DNA of 64,000 bases. Source: an uncultured bacterium. GTDB taxonomy: Bacteria > Bacteroidota > Bacteroidia > Bacteroidales > Marinifilaceae. Made by a program: the position numbers and the translations under genes. The stretch spans positions 5,967-69,966 of the forward strand of contig CAJMSX010000012.1 in NCBI GenBank assembly GCA_905216195.1, given 5' to 3'. The notes under the pieces are model-generated. The model saw nothing but the letters and a program-made list of their open reading frames with translations. It was not told where the DNA came from and did no database searches. This document shows, one piece after another, positions 27,950 to 36,559 of this stretch. Every line of letters starts with the position of its first letter. The stretch's first letter is position 1.

Positions 27950-29062
27950 ATGGTTACGATGGAAAATAGATTAAAAGTGGGAATCTCGCAGGGGGATGTG
28001 AACGGCATAGGTTACGAAATGATCATAAAGATTATGGCGGAGAACAAAATTTGTGAAATTTGTACGCCGGTTCTTTACGGTTCGTCCAAGGTTGCCGCTT
28101 ATCATCGGAAAACTTTAAATATAGAGAATTTCAATCTGAACAGTATTCAATCTCCCCGGGATGCCAATCCCAAGCGTTGCAACGTTATCAATTGTGTTGA
28201 CGATGCGATTAAAGTGGATTTGGGAAAAGAAACCCCCGAAGCGGACGAAGCTGCCATGTTCGCCTTGAAGTCGGCGCTGGATGATCTGGACCGGAATGAG
28301 CTGGAAATGGTGACGGCTGCCCCTCAGTCCTGTGCTTCCTTTAAACTCGAAAATGCGGAAGGATGTCCCGATTACCTGGCGAAAAGATACGGAGCCAGAA
28401 ATGTTACTCCCGTTCTGGTAGGTTCGAAGATGAAAATGAGCTTCGTTACCACCCATATTCCTTTTAAAGATATTGCGGCTGCCATTACTCCGGTGAGCAT
28501 ATTGGCTAAACTGAAAATTCTGGACCAGTGCCTGAAAAAGGATTTTACCATTCGGAAGCCCCGGATCGCCGTATTGGGGCTGAATCCCCATACCGGAGAG
28601 CATTGCTCTTTCGGAGAGGAAGAGAAAAACATCATCCTTCCCGCTCTGGAGAAAGCCCGGGAAAACGGAATTATGGCATTGGGACCTTATGCCCCCGATA
28701 ATTTATTCAGCGGAACCGAATACGAAAAATTCGATGCGGTTCTGGCTTTGTATCACGATCAGGGAATGATCCCTTTTAAAGCTCTCGAAGGGAATGAGGG
28801 GGCCGTATTGATGGTCGGAATACCCGTTGTATACACATCCACAGTCAGCGGAACGGCTTATGATCTGGTAGGTCAGGGGAAGGCCGATGAGCAGGCGTTG
28901 AGGAACGCCCTCTATCTGGGTATAGATGTTTTTAACAATCGCCGCATGAACGAGGAATTGTCGCGCAATCCCCTTCCGCATTACGATATTGCCGGAAATG
29001 CCAACGAAAGTGATTTGAACGTAGAGCAAATTGCAGGAGTAAAAGAGGAAGCAGAAGATTAA
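27950..29062 (+). CDS. pdxA: 4-hydroxythreonine-4-phosphate dehydrogenase
   Basis: The 370-residue protein is PdxA, which oxidises and decarboxylates 4-phosphohydroxy-L-threonine in the DXP-dependent route to pyridoxal phosphate. The N-terminal signature VGISQGDVNGIGYEMIIK and the metal-site segments VTTHIPFKDIA and LALYHDQGMIPFKAL are visible. The second ATG (27959, protein MENRLKVG) fits homologues and the promoter position better than the first. A strong terminator follows at once, so it is a single-gene transcript. Confidence 0.95.
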   Translation: MVTMENRLKVGISQGDVNGIGYEMIIKIMAENKICEICTPVLYGSSKVAAYHRKTLNIENFNLNSIQSPRDANPKRCNVINCVDDAIKVDLGKETPEADEAAMFALKSALDDLDRNELEMVTAAPQSCASFKLENAEGCPDYLAKRYGARNVTPVLVGSKMKMSFVTTHIPFKDIAAAITPVSILAKLKILDQCLKKDFTIRKPRIAVLGLNPHTGEHCSFGEEEKNIILPALEKARENGIMALGPYAPDNLFSGTEYEKFDAVLALYHDQGMIPFKALEGNEGAVLMVGIPVVYTSTVSGTAYDLVGQGKADEQALRNALYLGIDVFNNRRMNEELSRNPLPHYDIAGNANESDLNVEQIAGVKEEAED

Positions 29063-29091
29063 AAAAAGCCGGTCGTCAGACCGGTTTTTTT
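29062..29091. terminator. Bidirectional terminator between pdxA and ndk
   Basis: A-rich stem AAAAAAGCCGGTC pairs with GACCGGTTTTTTT around a GTCA loop. The flanking A and T runs make it work on both strands, suiting the convergent pdxA and ndk genes. Confidence 0.9.
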
Positions 29092-29101
29092 CGGTCCTTT
29101 T

Positions 29102-29563
29102 TTAACTGTCTATTTGATCCGGTGGAATGGGAAGCCGATAGCGGGCTTCGATAATTTCTTTTTCCGAAAAGAAAAAAGCCGTTTCCCAGGCGGCATTTTT
29201 TTCGCTGTCGGAGGCATGAATGGCATTCCGGGTGATGCTTTCTCCATAGAGGTTACGGATGCTTCCGCTTTCAGCCCGGGCCGGATCGGTAGCTCCGATG
29301 AATTTCCGGAAATCTGCTATGGCGTTTTCCTTTTCCAACACGGCAGCGACAATAGGACCGGAAGACATAAAAAGGCAAAGATTCCCGAAAAAGGGACGTT
29401 CCCGGTGTACGGCATAAAATTTCTCGGCGTCCGACCGGCTTAAAAACAGCATTTTCAGGGTGAGTATACGGAAACCCGCTTTTTCAATGCGGGCGAGTAT
29501 ATCCCCGGTATGTCCGTTCCCTACCGCATTGGGTTTCAGGATCGTAAATGTTCGGTTATTCAT
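29102..29563 (-). CDS. ndk: Nucleoside diphosphate kinase
   Basis: The 153-residue enzyme transfers the gamma phosphate between nucleoside triphosphates and diphosphates through a phosphohistidine. The catalytic His116 lies in the signature TRNAIHASDS, and the N-terminal TFTILKPNAV is standard. Length is normal. The 224 bases upstream hold a CCAGCC/GGCTGG inverted repeat that may end the Hdr-like operon. Confidence 0.95.
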   Translation of the reverse strand: MNNRTFTILKPNAVGNGHTGDILARIEKAGFRILTLKMLFLSRSDAEKFYAVHRERPFFGNLCLFMSSGPIVAAVLEKENAIADFRKFIGATDPARAESGSIRNLYGESITRNAIHASDSEKNAAWETAFFFSEKEIIEARYRLPIPPDQIDS

Positions 29564-29787
29564 CTCTTTTTATTTTGGTGATGCAGCAATTTTATTCCAG
29601 AAACGGTCTTTTTTTCAGAATGTTTCGTCTTTTTCGGAAACTTCCGGGTGAACCGGAGAACGGTTTGAAAAATAATCCCGTAAACCTGCGGGGGAAGTAC
29701 GGAACCGGATTGAAGCCTGTCCGGTGAATCCAGCCTGCAAGGCGTTGGCTGGAGTGTATATCCGGGCGTTTTTATCGGGCGGAACGT

Positions 29788-31557
29788 TTATCCACAGTTT
29801 TCCGCCACCATTTCTGCAATATCTTTCACCGGTATGCCGGCGGATTTCTTGGCGAAAGTCTTTTTGCATAACGGACATGCCGTAACCAGAACATCCGGTT
29901 TATAGACGGCATAAGCAGCTAGTGCGTCGGTGCTGATGCGGGTACGTTGTCCGGCCGTAATATGGGTATTAGCCAGGGAACCGCCGCAACATAAGGAATT
30001 TTTGCCGTCGTAGCCGGTCTCGATCTTCCGGCTGATGGCGCGGAGAACGCGCTCCGGCGCGATATATATTCCACTTCCTCTTCCCAGTTCGCAGGGATGA
30101 TGAAAAACGGTTCGGTCGTTTGTTGCGGAAGTCTTTAATTTACCTTCGGAAATCAGCCGGTCGAGGTATTCCGTATGATGCATAACCGGGATATCCAAGT
30201 CGTAATCTTCCCGGAAAGTTTTGTAGCAAATGGGGCAGGAGGTGACCAGTAAGAGGGCTCCTGAAGCTTTTATAGCGGCTTTGTTTTTTTCGATAATCAC
30301 CGAAGCCGCCGCCTGGTTTCCAGTCAGACTCATAGGCCGTCCGCAACAGATGCCTCCGTTTTCGTCTATAAAACTGTAGTCCACTTTTGCTTGTCTGAAA
30401 ATGTGGCACATAGCCGAAACGACTGCGGGAGTAAGCTGTCCCATACAACCTGCGAAATAGGCTATTTTCGCAGGTGGGATTCCCGGAGTTCCGATATAGC
30501 TGTAAGTGTCTTTATTGATGCGAATCAAATCGGGACGCTGACTTTGACGTAAAGCATTCAATTTCAGGTCGACGGGACAAGCCGCTTCACAGCGTCCGCA
30601 TAACAGGCAATTTTCTGTTTGCAGGCTGTAATCTTTATGATGTCTGATTTTTTTCAGAAAATATACCGCCTGGGTGTTATTCATTCCCAAAGAGGTATTT
30701 AGCTGGCAACGGTCGATGCAGATCCCGCAGCGGGAACAGGAGTATAATTGGAACCGGCTGAAAGAATTGAATTCCTTGCCTTGGCGGATGCCCCAATTTT
30801 TCAGGTAAATATACACGATTTCCGTCGGAATATGCATATAACGGGAAAGAGGCAGGAGTATAAAAAAGAGACCGAGGGCTGAAGAATAGGCCCACCAGGC
30901 CGGATAAGCCATCGATTCCAGCGGCAGGAAGTCAGCGAAAAAATTCCCCGAGGTATTCGTCAGAAAACTTCCTCCTCCCCGCAAACCGCTGGTAAAACTT
31001 TCCGCCAGGTAGCGTAAGGGAAAAATGAGCCAGAGCACGGTCAGGATCAATAAATCCAGGGGACGGTGATTGGTCGTTTTTTTTAGTCCTACTATCCGGG
31101 AATAAAAGCGTTTGCATAAAGCCAGAAAAAGTCCCGTCAGTATAAACAGTAAAATCAGGTCTGTTAAAAAAGCGAAGAAATTACTGTAAGGGAAAGTTTC
31201 GTTCGCCGGGTGGAAGAAACGGAAAAAAATGGCGAAATAAGGGGGATTGAAAGCACTCGTATGATACACCATGGATTCCGTTTTCCCCGCTACAATGAGT
31301 AAAAACCAGCCCAGGCCGAAACACATATGCATATAGCCCAAAAAAGGATGAGTCCGGAATATCTTATGATGGACCAGACTTTCCAGGAACACTTCTTTCG
31401 TAGCCTTCCAGGTTTTCCGGCTGAAAAGCCCCTTGCGGATTTTACGTTTCTCTTCCGGGGAGAATTGTCGGATCCAACGGACGTATTTTACGACCAGAAA
31501 TATCAGTAAAAGGTTGAGTCCGATTGTAAAAGGCAATACAAAACTATCGTAATACAT
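29788..31557 (-). CDS. Membrane-bound HdrD/DsrK-like iron-sulfur oxidoreductase (CCG domains)
   Basis: The 589-residue protein fuses a membrane module to a heterodisulfide-reductase-like module. About five to six hydrophobic helices lie within residues 5-240; His residues at 73-78 and 98-120 could bind haem or quinone. Two ferredoxin-type motifs follow, CSRCGICIDRC (274-284) and CLLCGRCEAACP (317-328). The C-terminal part has two CCG domains: Cys371, CCG (404-406), CPIC (441-444), then HPCELGR, CCGG and CPLC. This is the build of HdrD fused to an HdrE/NarI-like anchor, as in HmeD and DsrK relatives, which exchange electrons between menaquinone and a disulfide or thiol partner. It is the last gene of a five-gene operon. 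Confidence 0.82.
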   Translation of the reverse strand: MYYDSFVLPFTIGLNLLLIFLVVKYVRWIRQFSPEEKRKIRKGLFSRKTWKATKEVFLESLVHHKIFRTHPFLGYMHMCFGLGWFLLIVAGKTESMVYHTSAFNPPYFAIFFRFFHPANETFPYSNFFAFLTDLILLFILTGLFLALCKRFYSRIVGLKKTTNHRPLDLLILTVLWLIFPLRYLAESFTSGLRGGGSFLTNTSGNFFADFLPLESMAYPAWWAYSSALGLFFILLPLSRYMHIPTEIVYIYLKNWGIRQGKEFNSFSRFQLYSCSRCGICIDRCQLNTSLGMNNTQAVYFLKKIRHHKDYSLQTENCLLCGRCEAACPVDLKLNALRQSQRPDLIRINKDTYSYIGTPGIPPAKIAYFAGCMGQLTPAVVSAMCHIFRQAKVDYSFIDENGGICCGRPMSLTGNQAAASVIIEKNKAAIKASGALLLVTSCPICYKTFREDYDLDIPVMHHTEYLDRLISEGKLKTSATNDRTVFHHPCELGRGSGIYIAPERVLRAISRKIETGYDGKNSLCCGGSLANTHITAGQRTRISTDALAAYAVYKPDVLVTACPLCKKTFAKKSAGIPVKDIAEMVAENCG

Positions 31558-31584
31558 AATTTTTTCCTCGTGCTAACAGAGATT

Positions 31585-31914
31585 TTACTTCCTCATATAT
31601 TCGACCATAGCCAAGATCATTTTCCGGGTGTCTACTCCCCGGGGGCATACCAGGAGACATTTACCGCACAACATACATTTATGCAGGTTTTGGCGGGCTT
31701 CTTCATTTTCTCCCCGCTTCACCAGCATTTGCAGCTTCCGGATATTGAATTCCGTCAGTTGTCCTGCCGTACAGGTGGCCGTGCAACCGCCGCAGCCGAT
31801 ACAGAGTTTGCTGCTGGGAGCTTTTTGGGCCAGGTAGGCCGATAACGACTTGTCGTTTTTATCGTAATCGATCCCTCTGGCTTCCGGAATAGAATATCCC
31901 CAAAAATTCATCAT
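31585..31914 (-). CDS. Small HdrC-like 4Fe-4S protein
   Basis: The 109-residue protein carries two [4Fe-4S] motifs, CIGCGGCTATC and CMLCGKCLLVCP, in the HdrC manner. The first lacks the usual proline after its last Cys. It is a soluble electron carrier by layout, placed between the HdrA-like flavoprotein gene and the membrane-bound HdrD-like gene with spacers of 15 and 27 bases, so it probably connects those two. Confidence 0.82.
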   Translation of the reverse strand: MMNFWGYSIPEARGIDYDKNDKSLSAYLAQKAPSSKLCIGCGGCTATCTAGQLTEFNIRKLQMLVKRGENEEARQNLHKCMLCGKCLLVCPRGVDTRKMILAMVEYMRK

Positions 31915-31929
31915 TTAATCGTTAATAAG

Positions 31930-32946
31930 TTATTGTTTAAACCAGGCTATAATCTCGGTGGCGGCAGAGCGGGCATCAGCCAGGGTGTCGGTCAGATTCA
32001 TGGGAGCGGAACTGCATCCGGCTACAAAAATCCCGTCGACACCGGTTCGGTTGTTGGCGTAATGGGGGTCCAGGGAACGGATAAATCCGTTGGGAGCCAA
32101 TTCCAATCCCAATTGTTGTGCAGCTTGCCGGCTTCCTTCGGAAGATTCCATACCCACCATGAGGACCATCAGGTCCAGCGTCATTCGGATGGGTTTTCCC
32201 ACCAGTGTGTCTTCCGCTTTGATGATAATTTGTTTGTTCCTATTTTCGGAAGCTTCCGATAGGCGGCCCCTTATGAATTTGATGTTGTATTTCTCCTGGG
32301 CTTCCCGGTACATTTCTTCGTATCCGGGTCCGAACATCCGCATATCCATGTAGAAACAGAGAATTTCAGCTTCGGGCAGCAGTTCCCGGGTTTCGATGGC
32401 TTGTTTGACGGCTGTAATGCAACAGAGCTTGGAACAATGAAAGTTGCATATTTTTTCATCCCGGGAACCTACGCAGTGGATGAAACCGATCCGTTGAGGA
32501 ATTTTTCCGCCGGGGAGTGACAGGGTATGATTGCTGAACAGATTTTCCAGTTCCAGAGAAGTGATGACGTTCTCGTATATGCCGTAACCGTATTCTTCCT
32601 TTCTTCGGGCTTCGAATAGTTTGAAACCGGTCGTAATCAACAGGGCGTCTCCTTCGAGCAAAGTCTGGTCGCTGAGTAATACGGTATATTTACCGTTGTC
32701 CAGACGGGAGAAGCGGGTGGCTTCATTGTTGATATAAAGGGTGATACCGGGGTGTTTCAAGTGATTTTTCAGTCTTTCGTTTACTTCTCCGGCACTTTTC
32801 CGGTCGGGGAAAAGCTGGTACCAGTTGTTAAGATTTCCGCCGGTTCCGTTTTCCTTTTCCACCAGGTCTACCCGGATGCCTCCGGTGGCCAGCCGGTATG
32901 CGGCTTCACATCCTGCCGGCCCGCCGCCGATAATGATCACCTTCAT
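31930..32946 (-). CDS. HdrA-like FAD-dependent oxidoreductase
   Basis: The 338-residue flavoprotein starts with a dinucleotide-binding motif (VIIIGGGPAGCEAA) and has the HdrA/QmoA hallmark HCVGSRDEKICNFHC followed by SKLCCITAVKQAIE, Cys-rich around a likely [4Fe-4S] site. A C-terminal NAD/FAD strand, GVDGIFVAGCSSAPMNLTDT, closes the fold. It is short: the N-terminal and C-terminal ferredoxin domains of methanogen HdrA are missing, so electrons must pass to the separate ferredoxin-like subunits encoded on either side. The spacer to the HdrB-like gene is 20 bases. Confidence 0.83.
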   Translation of the reverse strand: MKVIIIGGGPAGCEAAYRLATGGIRVDLVEKENGTGGNLNNWYQLFPDRKSAGEVNERLKNHLKHPGITLYINNEATRFSRLDNGKYTVLLSDQTLLEGDALLITTGFKLFEARRKEEYGYGIYENVITSLELENLFSNHTLSLPGGKIPQRIGFIHCVGSRDEKICNFHCSKLCCITAVKQAIETRELLPEAEILCFYMDMRMFGPGYEEMYREAQEKYNIKFIRGRLSEASENRNKQIIIKAEDTLVGKPIRMTLDLMVLMVGMESSEGSRQAAQQLGLELAPNGFIRSLDPHYANNRTGVDGIFVAGCSSAPMNLTDTLADARSAATEIIAWFKQ

Positions 32947-32966
32947 ATTTTTTCGCGTATTAGAGG

Positions 32967-34061
32967 TTATCCTATTGTGTTTTTTTCTTCATTTTTCACT
33001 TTGAGATAAGTCGGACAGGCCGGTTCTCCCAAAGATTCTCCTTTTATGTTGCAATATTTCGTTTCCGGGTTGTAAGCGATGCCCATTTTATCCAGCAGAG
33101 GTTCCACGGCCACCTGGTGCATTTGCAAGCCGATCTCCCAGGGATCGTATCCCAACACCAGGGCGGTCAGTTCTTCGTAGGTAAGTACCGGAATGCCGAA
33201 ACCGTTGGCGCCGTAAGTAACTCCTTCCATTTCACTGATGGTGTATTGCCATTTGTCGAGGAACATGGCGCAGCCGGGACAATTCGCTACGATAAAGTCA
33301 GGTTCATAGGCTTGCATGGATTCGAATTTCTTTTTGGAATTGGCTACCGAAAATCCCCGGTTGGCCATAATCAGGTAATTACGGAATCCGAAACCGCAAC
33401 AATGCCTTCGTTCCGGATAATCTATCGTTTCCCCTCCCCAGGCTTCGATCAGTCCCGAGAGAACCGCCGGAAATTCGGCTCCCCCCACTCCTTTGGAAGG
33501 GAACATTTTAGCGTAATGACATCCGATATGATCCACTCCCTGTAAAGGACGTCCCGAATGAACGTCTTTTAAGGTATAAGCAGCCTGAGCTGCAATTTCA
33601 TTTCGGAATTTGTATATGATATCCGAAGTATGGGCCAGGTTTTTGGGTTTGTTGAATTCCCGCCGGGTGGCTTTCCACAGGTATTCCCTGATTTTTTCTT
33701 CCATTTCCGGATGATGCTCCCAGGTATCCAGAATCTCGGTATAGATACCGAAGGAAGTGATACAGGAAGGGGTCATATTCTCATATCCGGCCTCCGTCAT
33801 CAGGGCGAAATGCCGGGCCACTACCGTCATAATCGTCTCCACGGGCACCACATCCGAGTGGTAACCGATACCGGTACAGGTGGTATGCCGTGGGTCATCC
33901 AGGACTTTTTTATTTAATTTATTCCGGAGAATATCCAGATAAGCCCATTCCGAACCGGGAAAGAAAGTTTGCCGGATGCAACTCCGGGCATAAAAATAGT
34001 GGTCCTCGGCTATTTCTTTCTGATAGTCTTTCCAGATTTGTTGTTTTCCCAGAAGATTCAT
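32967..34061 (-). CDS. HdrB-like CCG-domain protein
   Basis: The protein of 364 residues resembles heterodisulfide reductase subunit B, whose CCG domains hold noncubane [4Fe-4S] clusters at which disulfides are reduced. The second CCG set is complete: Cys in HIGCHYAKMFP, the pair in HCCGFGF and the pair in NCPGCAMF. The first set looks degenerate (TTCTGIGYH, TPSCITSFG). I set the start at 34061 (MNLLGKQQIW) because a longer frame to 34151 would overlap the upstream gene by 68 bases and adds a low-complexity, basic tail. It lies between HdrC-like and HdrA-like genes. Confidence 0.82.
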   Translation of the reverse strand: MNLLGKQQIWKDYQKEIAEDHYFYARSCIRQTFFPGSEWAYLDILRNKLNKKVLDDPRHTTCTGIGYHSDVVPVETIMTVVARHFALMTEAGYENMTPSCITSFGIYTEILDTWEHHPEMEEKIREYLWKATRREFNKPKNLAHTSDIIYKFRNEIAAQAAYTLKDVHSGRPLQGVDHIGCHYAKMFPSKGVGGAEFPAVLSGLIEAWGGETIDYPERRHCCGFGFRNYLIMANRGFSVANSKKKFESMQAYEPDFIVANCPGCAMFLDKWQYTISEMEGVTYGANGFGIPVLTYEELTALVLGYDPWEIGLQMHQVAVEPLLDKMGIAYNPETKYCNIKGESLGEPACPTYLKVKNEEKNTIG

Positions 34062-34083
34062 ATGCTGATGCTGTAATTGCTGT

Positions 34084-34779
34084 TTATTTTTCAGTGTGCG
34101 TGCCGTTGTTTTCAGTATATACCTGTATGAAATATTCTTCCATATCGGCATGTTCCTCTGCGGCTTTTTCCTCCGAACAGCGTTGTATCCGGTTCAGGAA
34201 ATCGGTGCCTCCGGTGACGTCGAATATGCTGTGGAGTTCCCGCATGCTTTCGGGGTCCACCTGCCGCAGGGTGCCGGCACCCGACCGGTTATAATTGGCA
34301 TGCACCCTTTCGTATACTTCTTCGCGGTGGGCATAAATCCATTCCCACACCGGCCCTTGCTCCGGATGCATTTCCGGTTTTACGATATCGGGAGTGACAC
34401 AATATCCTCTTTCCAGAATGTTGTGGTCGATTACTTTTTTTAAAGCATATTGCTGACGTCCCTTTTCGGAGGCCGTAAACAATCCCTCGTCCTGAGAAAG
34501 TTTACGCAGGGCCATAATGATCAGCCCCGGCGTATTCCCGCGGGGACAGCGAGTCTTGCACGACATGCATTCTCCACAATACCAGATGGTATCGGATTGT
34601 AACAAATACCGGAGCGCTTCCTCATCGTTGCGTTGTATGGTGTCGGCAATGATGCGGGGATCGTAGTTGTAAAATTCAGCCGCCGGACAAATGGCCGTGC
34701 ATACGCCGCAGTTCATGCAGCTGTTTATTCCTTCGATGTAGTGAATGTCGTTTTTTAATTTTTCGAGTAAATCGGACAT
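34084..34779 (-). CDS. HdrC-like 4Fe-4S protein
   Basis: The 231-residue soluble protein has two ferredoxin motifs in its first half, CMNCGVCTAICP and CGECMSCKTRCP, as in HdrC. The C-terminal part is helical and charged with no further motif. It is the first gene of the operon, and a candidate promoter stands about 50 bases upstream. Together with the next two genes it gives an HdrCBA set; the last two genes give a second, membrane-linked HdrC/HdrD set. Confidence 0.82.
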   Translation of the reverse strand: MSDLLEKLKNDIHYIEGINSCMNCGVCTAICPAAEFYNYDPRIIADTIQRNDEEALRYLLQSDTIWYCGECMSCKTRCPRGNTPGLIIMALRKLSQDEGLFTASEKGRQQYALKKVIDHNILERGYCVTPDIVKPEMHPEQGPVWEWIYAHREEVYERVHANYNRSGAGTLRQVDPESMRELHSIFDVTGGTDFLNRIQRCSEEKAAEEHADMEEYFIQVYTENNGTHTEK

Positions 34780-34829
34780 GTTTTACGGGTTTTGAATAAT
34801 CCCTTCAATCGGGTATACTCTGTCAAATA

Positions 34830-34837
34830 CAAAATTA
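34830..34837 (-). promoter_or_regulatory. Candidate -7 box of the Hdr-like operon
   Basis: On the minus strand the sequence is TAATTTTG, matching TAnnTTTG, 50 bases before the operon's first ATG. The -33 element is unclear. Confidence 0.45.
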
Positions 34838-35009
34838 GAGTTAAAAAGAAGAGGGTTAAAGTGAGAAAATGCGTATTCGTAATGTGTATTTATACTTAGA
34901 AAAATAAGGTGTTTCCTTTTGTCACCCTCTCCGGTAACCCGCTGTCGATCGTAACCGTTTCCCCGGTTTTCGCGTATAATATTGATATTAATTATTTAAA
35001 TTTAAGCAA

Positions 35010-35588
35010 ATGAATAAGTCAGTAAAGGGAACATTGACCGAACAAAATTTATTGAAGGCTTTTGCCGGAGAATCTCAGGCTAAAAACAGGTATACCTTTT
35101 TTGCCGAAGTAGCCCGGAAAGAAGGCTATGAACAAATTGCCGGCATTTTTTATGAAACGGCCTTACAGGAAGAGACCCATGCCAAACGTTTTTTCAGTTA
35201 CCTGGAAGGGGGTATGGTCGAGATTACGGCCGCCTACCCGGCAGGGGCCATACTGGATACTCCGCTTAATTTACAGGAAGCCGCGGAAGGTGAGTTCGAC
35301 GAATGGCATAACTTGTATCCCCTGTTCGGACAAATAGCTGCCGATGAGGGTTTTGCAACCATAGCGGCTCTTTTTCGACATGTAACGGAGGTGGAAAAAA
35401 TGCATGAAAACCGATATTTGAAATTATTGGACAATCTCCGGGCCGGTCTTGTATTTTCCCGGCCGGAAGAGGTGAGATGGTATTGCCGGAAATGCGGTTA
35501 TGTACATATCGGAAAAGAGGCTCCTAAAATTTGTCCCTCCTGTTTACATCCTCAGGCTTATTTCGAGTTGTTTCCGGATAACTATTAA
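35010..35588 (+). CDS. Rubrerythrin
   Basis: The 192-residue protein has a ferritin-like diiron domain with the metal-ligand segments FAGESQAKNRY (Glu21), ALQEETHAKR and VTEVEKMHENRY, and a C-terminal rubredoxin domain with Cys159, Cys162, Cys175 and Cys178 (WYCRKCGY and ICPSC). Rubrerythrins reduce hydrogen peroxide with electrons from rubredoxin or NADH and protect strict anaerobes. It is transcribed away from the Hdr-like operon across a 230-base spacer, and it has its own terminator. Confidence 0.95.
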   Translation: MNKSVKGTLTEQNLLKAFAGESQAKNRYTFFAEVARKEGYEQIAGIFYETALQEETHAKRFFSYLEGGMVEITAAYPAGAILDTPLNLQEAAEGEFDEWHNLYPLFGQIAADEGFATIAALFRHVTEVEKMHENRYLKLLDNLRAGLVFSRPEEVRWYCRKCGYVHIGKEAPKICPSCLHPQAYFELFPDNY

Positions 35589-35617
35589 CCCGCCACAAAA
35601 TCGGATGAATTTGCGCT

Positions 35618-35654
35618 AATCCGGCTGGTTGTGATGCCCGGCCGGATTGTTTTT
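35618..35654 (+). terminator. Rho-independent terminator of rubrerythrin
   Basis: AATCCGGCTGG pairs with CCCGGCCGGATT (one G-T wobble) around a short loop, followed by GTTTTT. Confidence 0.8.
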
Positions 35655-35807
35655 ACCGGAATACCGTATTGGAAAAGGAGGACAGCTTCAGGGAAGGAAG
35701 AAAGGAAAAGGATGATTTCATGCAGAAAAAATTGCGAATGGGAAATTAAGTTCTTAGATTCGCAATTTAAAATAAAATGAAAAAGTCTTTACTCTTCATG
35801 ATTTTGT

Positions 35808-36548
35808 ATGAAAAAATATGATTTAAACGGTTTTAATATTATAGAATTTGAAGAGCTGGATTCCACCAATACCCGGGCGACGGAATTGCCGGAGAGGGAG
35901 TTAGCGGATAAAACGGTGGTGATGACCTTCCGGCAGATGCAGGGTCGGGGACAGACCGGAAATAAATGGGAAAGCGAGCCTTATAAAAATCTTTCGGTAA
36001 CTTTTGTGTTGATGCCTCAACGCTATGATGCCGCCCGGCAATTCGCATTTTCGATGGTTATCGCTTTGGGTTGCCGGGATTTTATTGCCCGTTACACCGG
36101 GAATTGCAGCATCAAATGGCCTAACGACGTGTATGTAGGGGATCGGAAAATAGCCGGAATTTTAATTGAACATCATATTTCGGGGCGTTATATTCATCGC
36201 TCCCTTTGTGGAATCGGAGTGAATATCAATCAGCGGAAGTTTGTTTCCGATGCGCCTAATCCGGTATCCTTATTCCAACTGACCGGAAAAGAGATGGATC
36301 TCAAACAGACGTTGGCTGAGTTCCTGGGCTGTATGGCGCACCGATACGGGCAGATTTACGACTATGAAAAATTGGAAGAGGATTATTTACGTTATCTTTA
36401 CCGAAAGGAAGGGGAGTACCGATGGGAAGACGGGGAGGGCGCTTTTAGGGCTTCCGTGGCAGGAATAGACGAATACGGCCGGCTGGTATTGAAAGATGAG
36501 TCGGGATGTATCCGCAAATACGGATTTAAAGAAGTGGTGTTTAAATAA
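35808..36548 (+). CDS. birA: Biotin--[acetyl-CoA-carboxylase] ligase, monofunctional
   Basis: The 246-residue protein has the biotin protein ligase catalytic domain: QMQGRGQTGNKWES (biotinyl-AMP loop), IKWPNDVYVGDRKIAGILIE with the catalytic lysine, and GIGVNIN. The N-terminal DNA-binding domain of E. coli BirA is absent, so it attaches biotin to carboxylase carrier proteins but should not act as a repressor. The lipoprotein gene downstream starts 11 bases later and may be co-transcribed. Confidence 0.94.
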   Translation: MKKYDLNGFNIIEFEELDSTNTRATELPERELADKTVVMTFRQMQGRGQTGNKWESEPYKNLSVTFVLMPQRYDAARQFAFSMVIALGCRDFIARYTGNCSIKWPNDVYVGDRKIAGILIEHHISGRYIHRSLCGIGVNINQRKFVSDAPNPVSLFQLTGKEMDLKQTLAEFLGCMAHRYGQIYDYEKLEEDYLRYLYRKEGEYRWEDGEGAFRASVAGIDEYGRLVLKDESGCIRKYGFKEVVFK

Positions 36549-36559
36549 TATATGCAACT

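Noticed and set aside
29788..34779. Methanogen-type heterodisulfide reductase for CoM-S-S-CoB
   Set aside because: The gene set matches only by domain type; the HdrA-like protein lacks ferredoxin domains and the rest of the window is bacterial, so another substrate is more likely.
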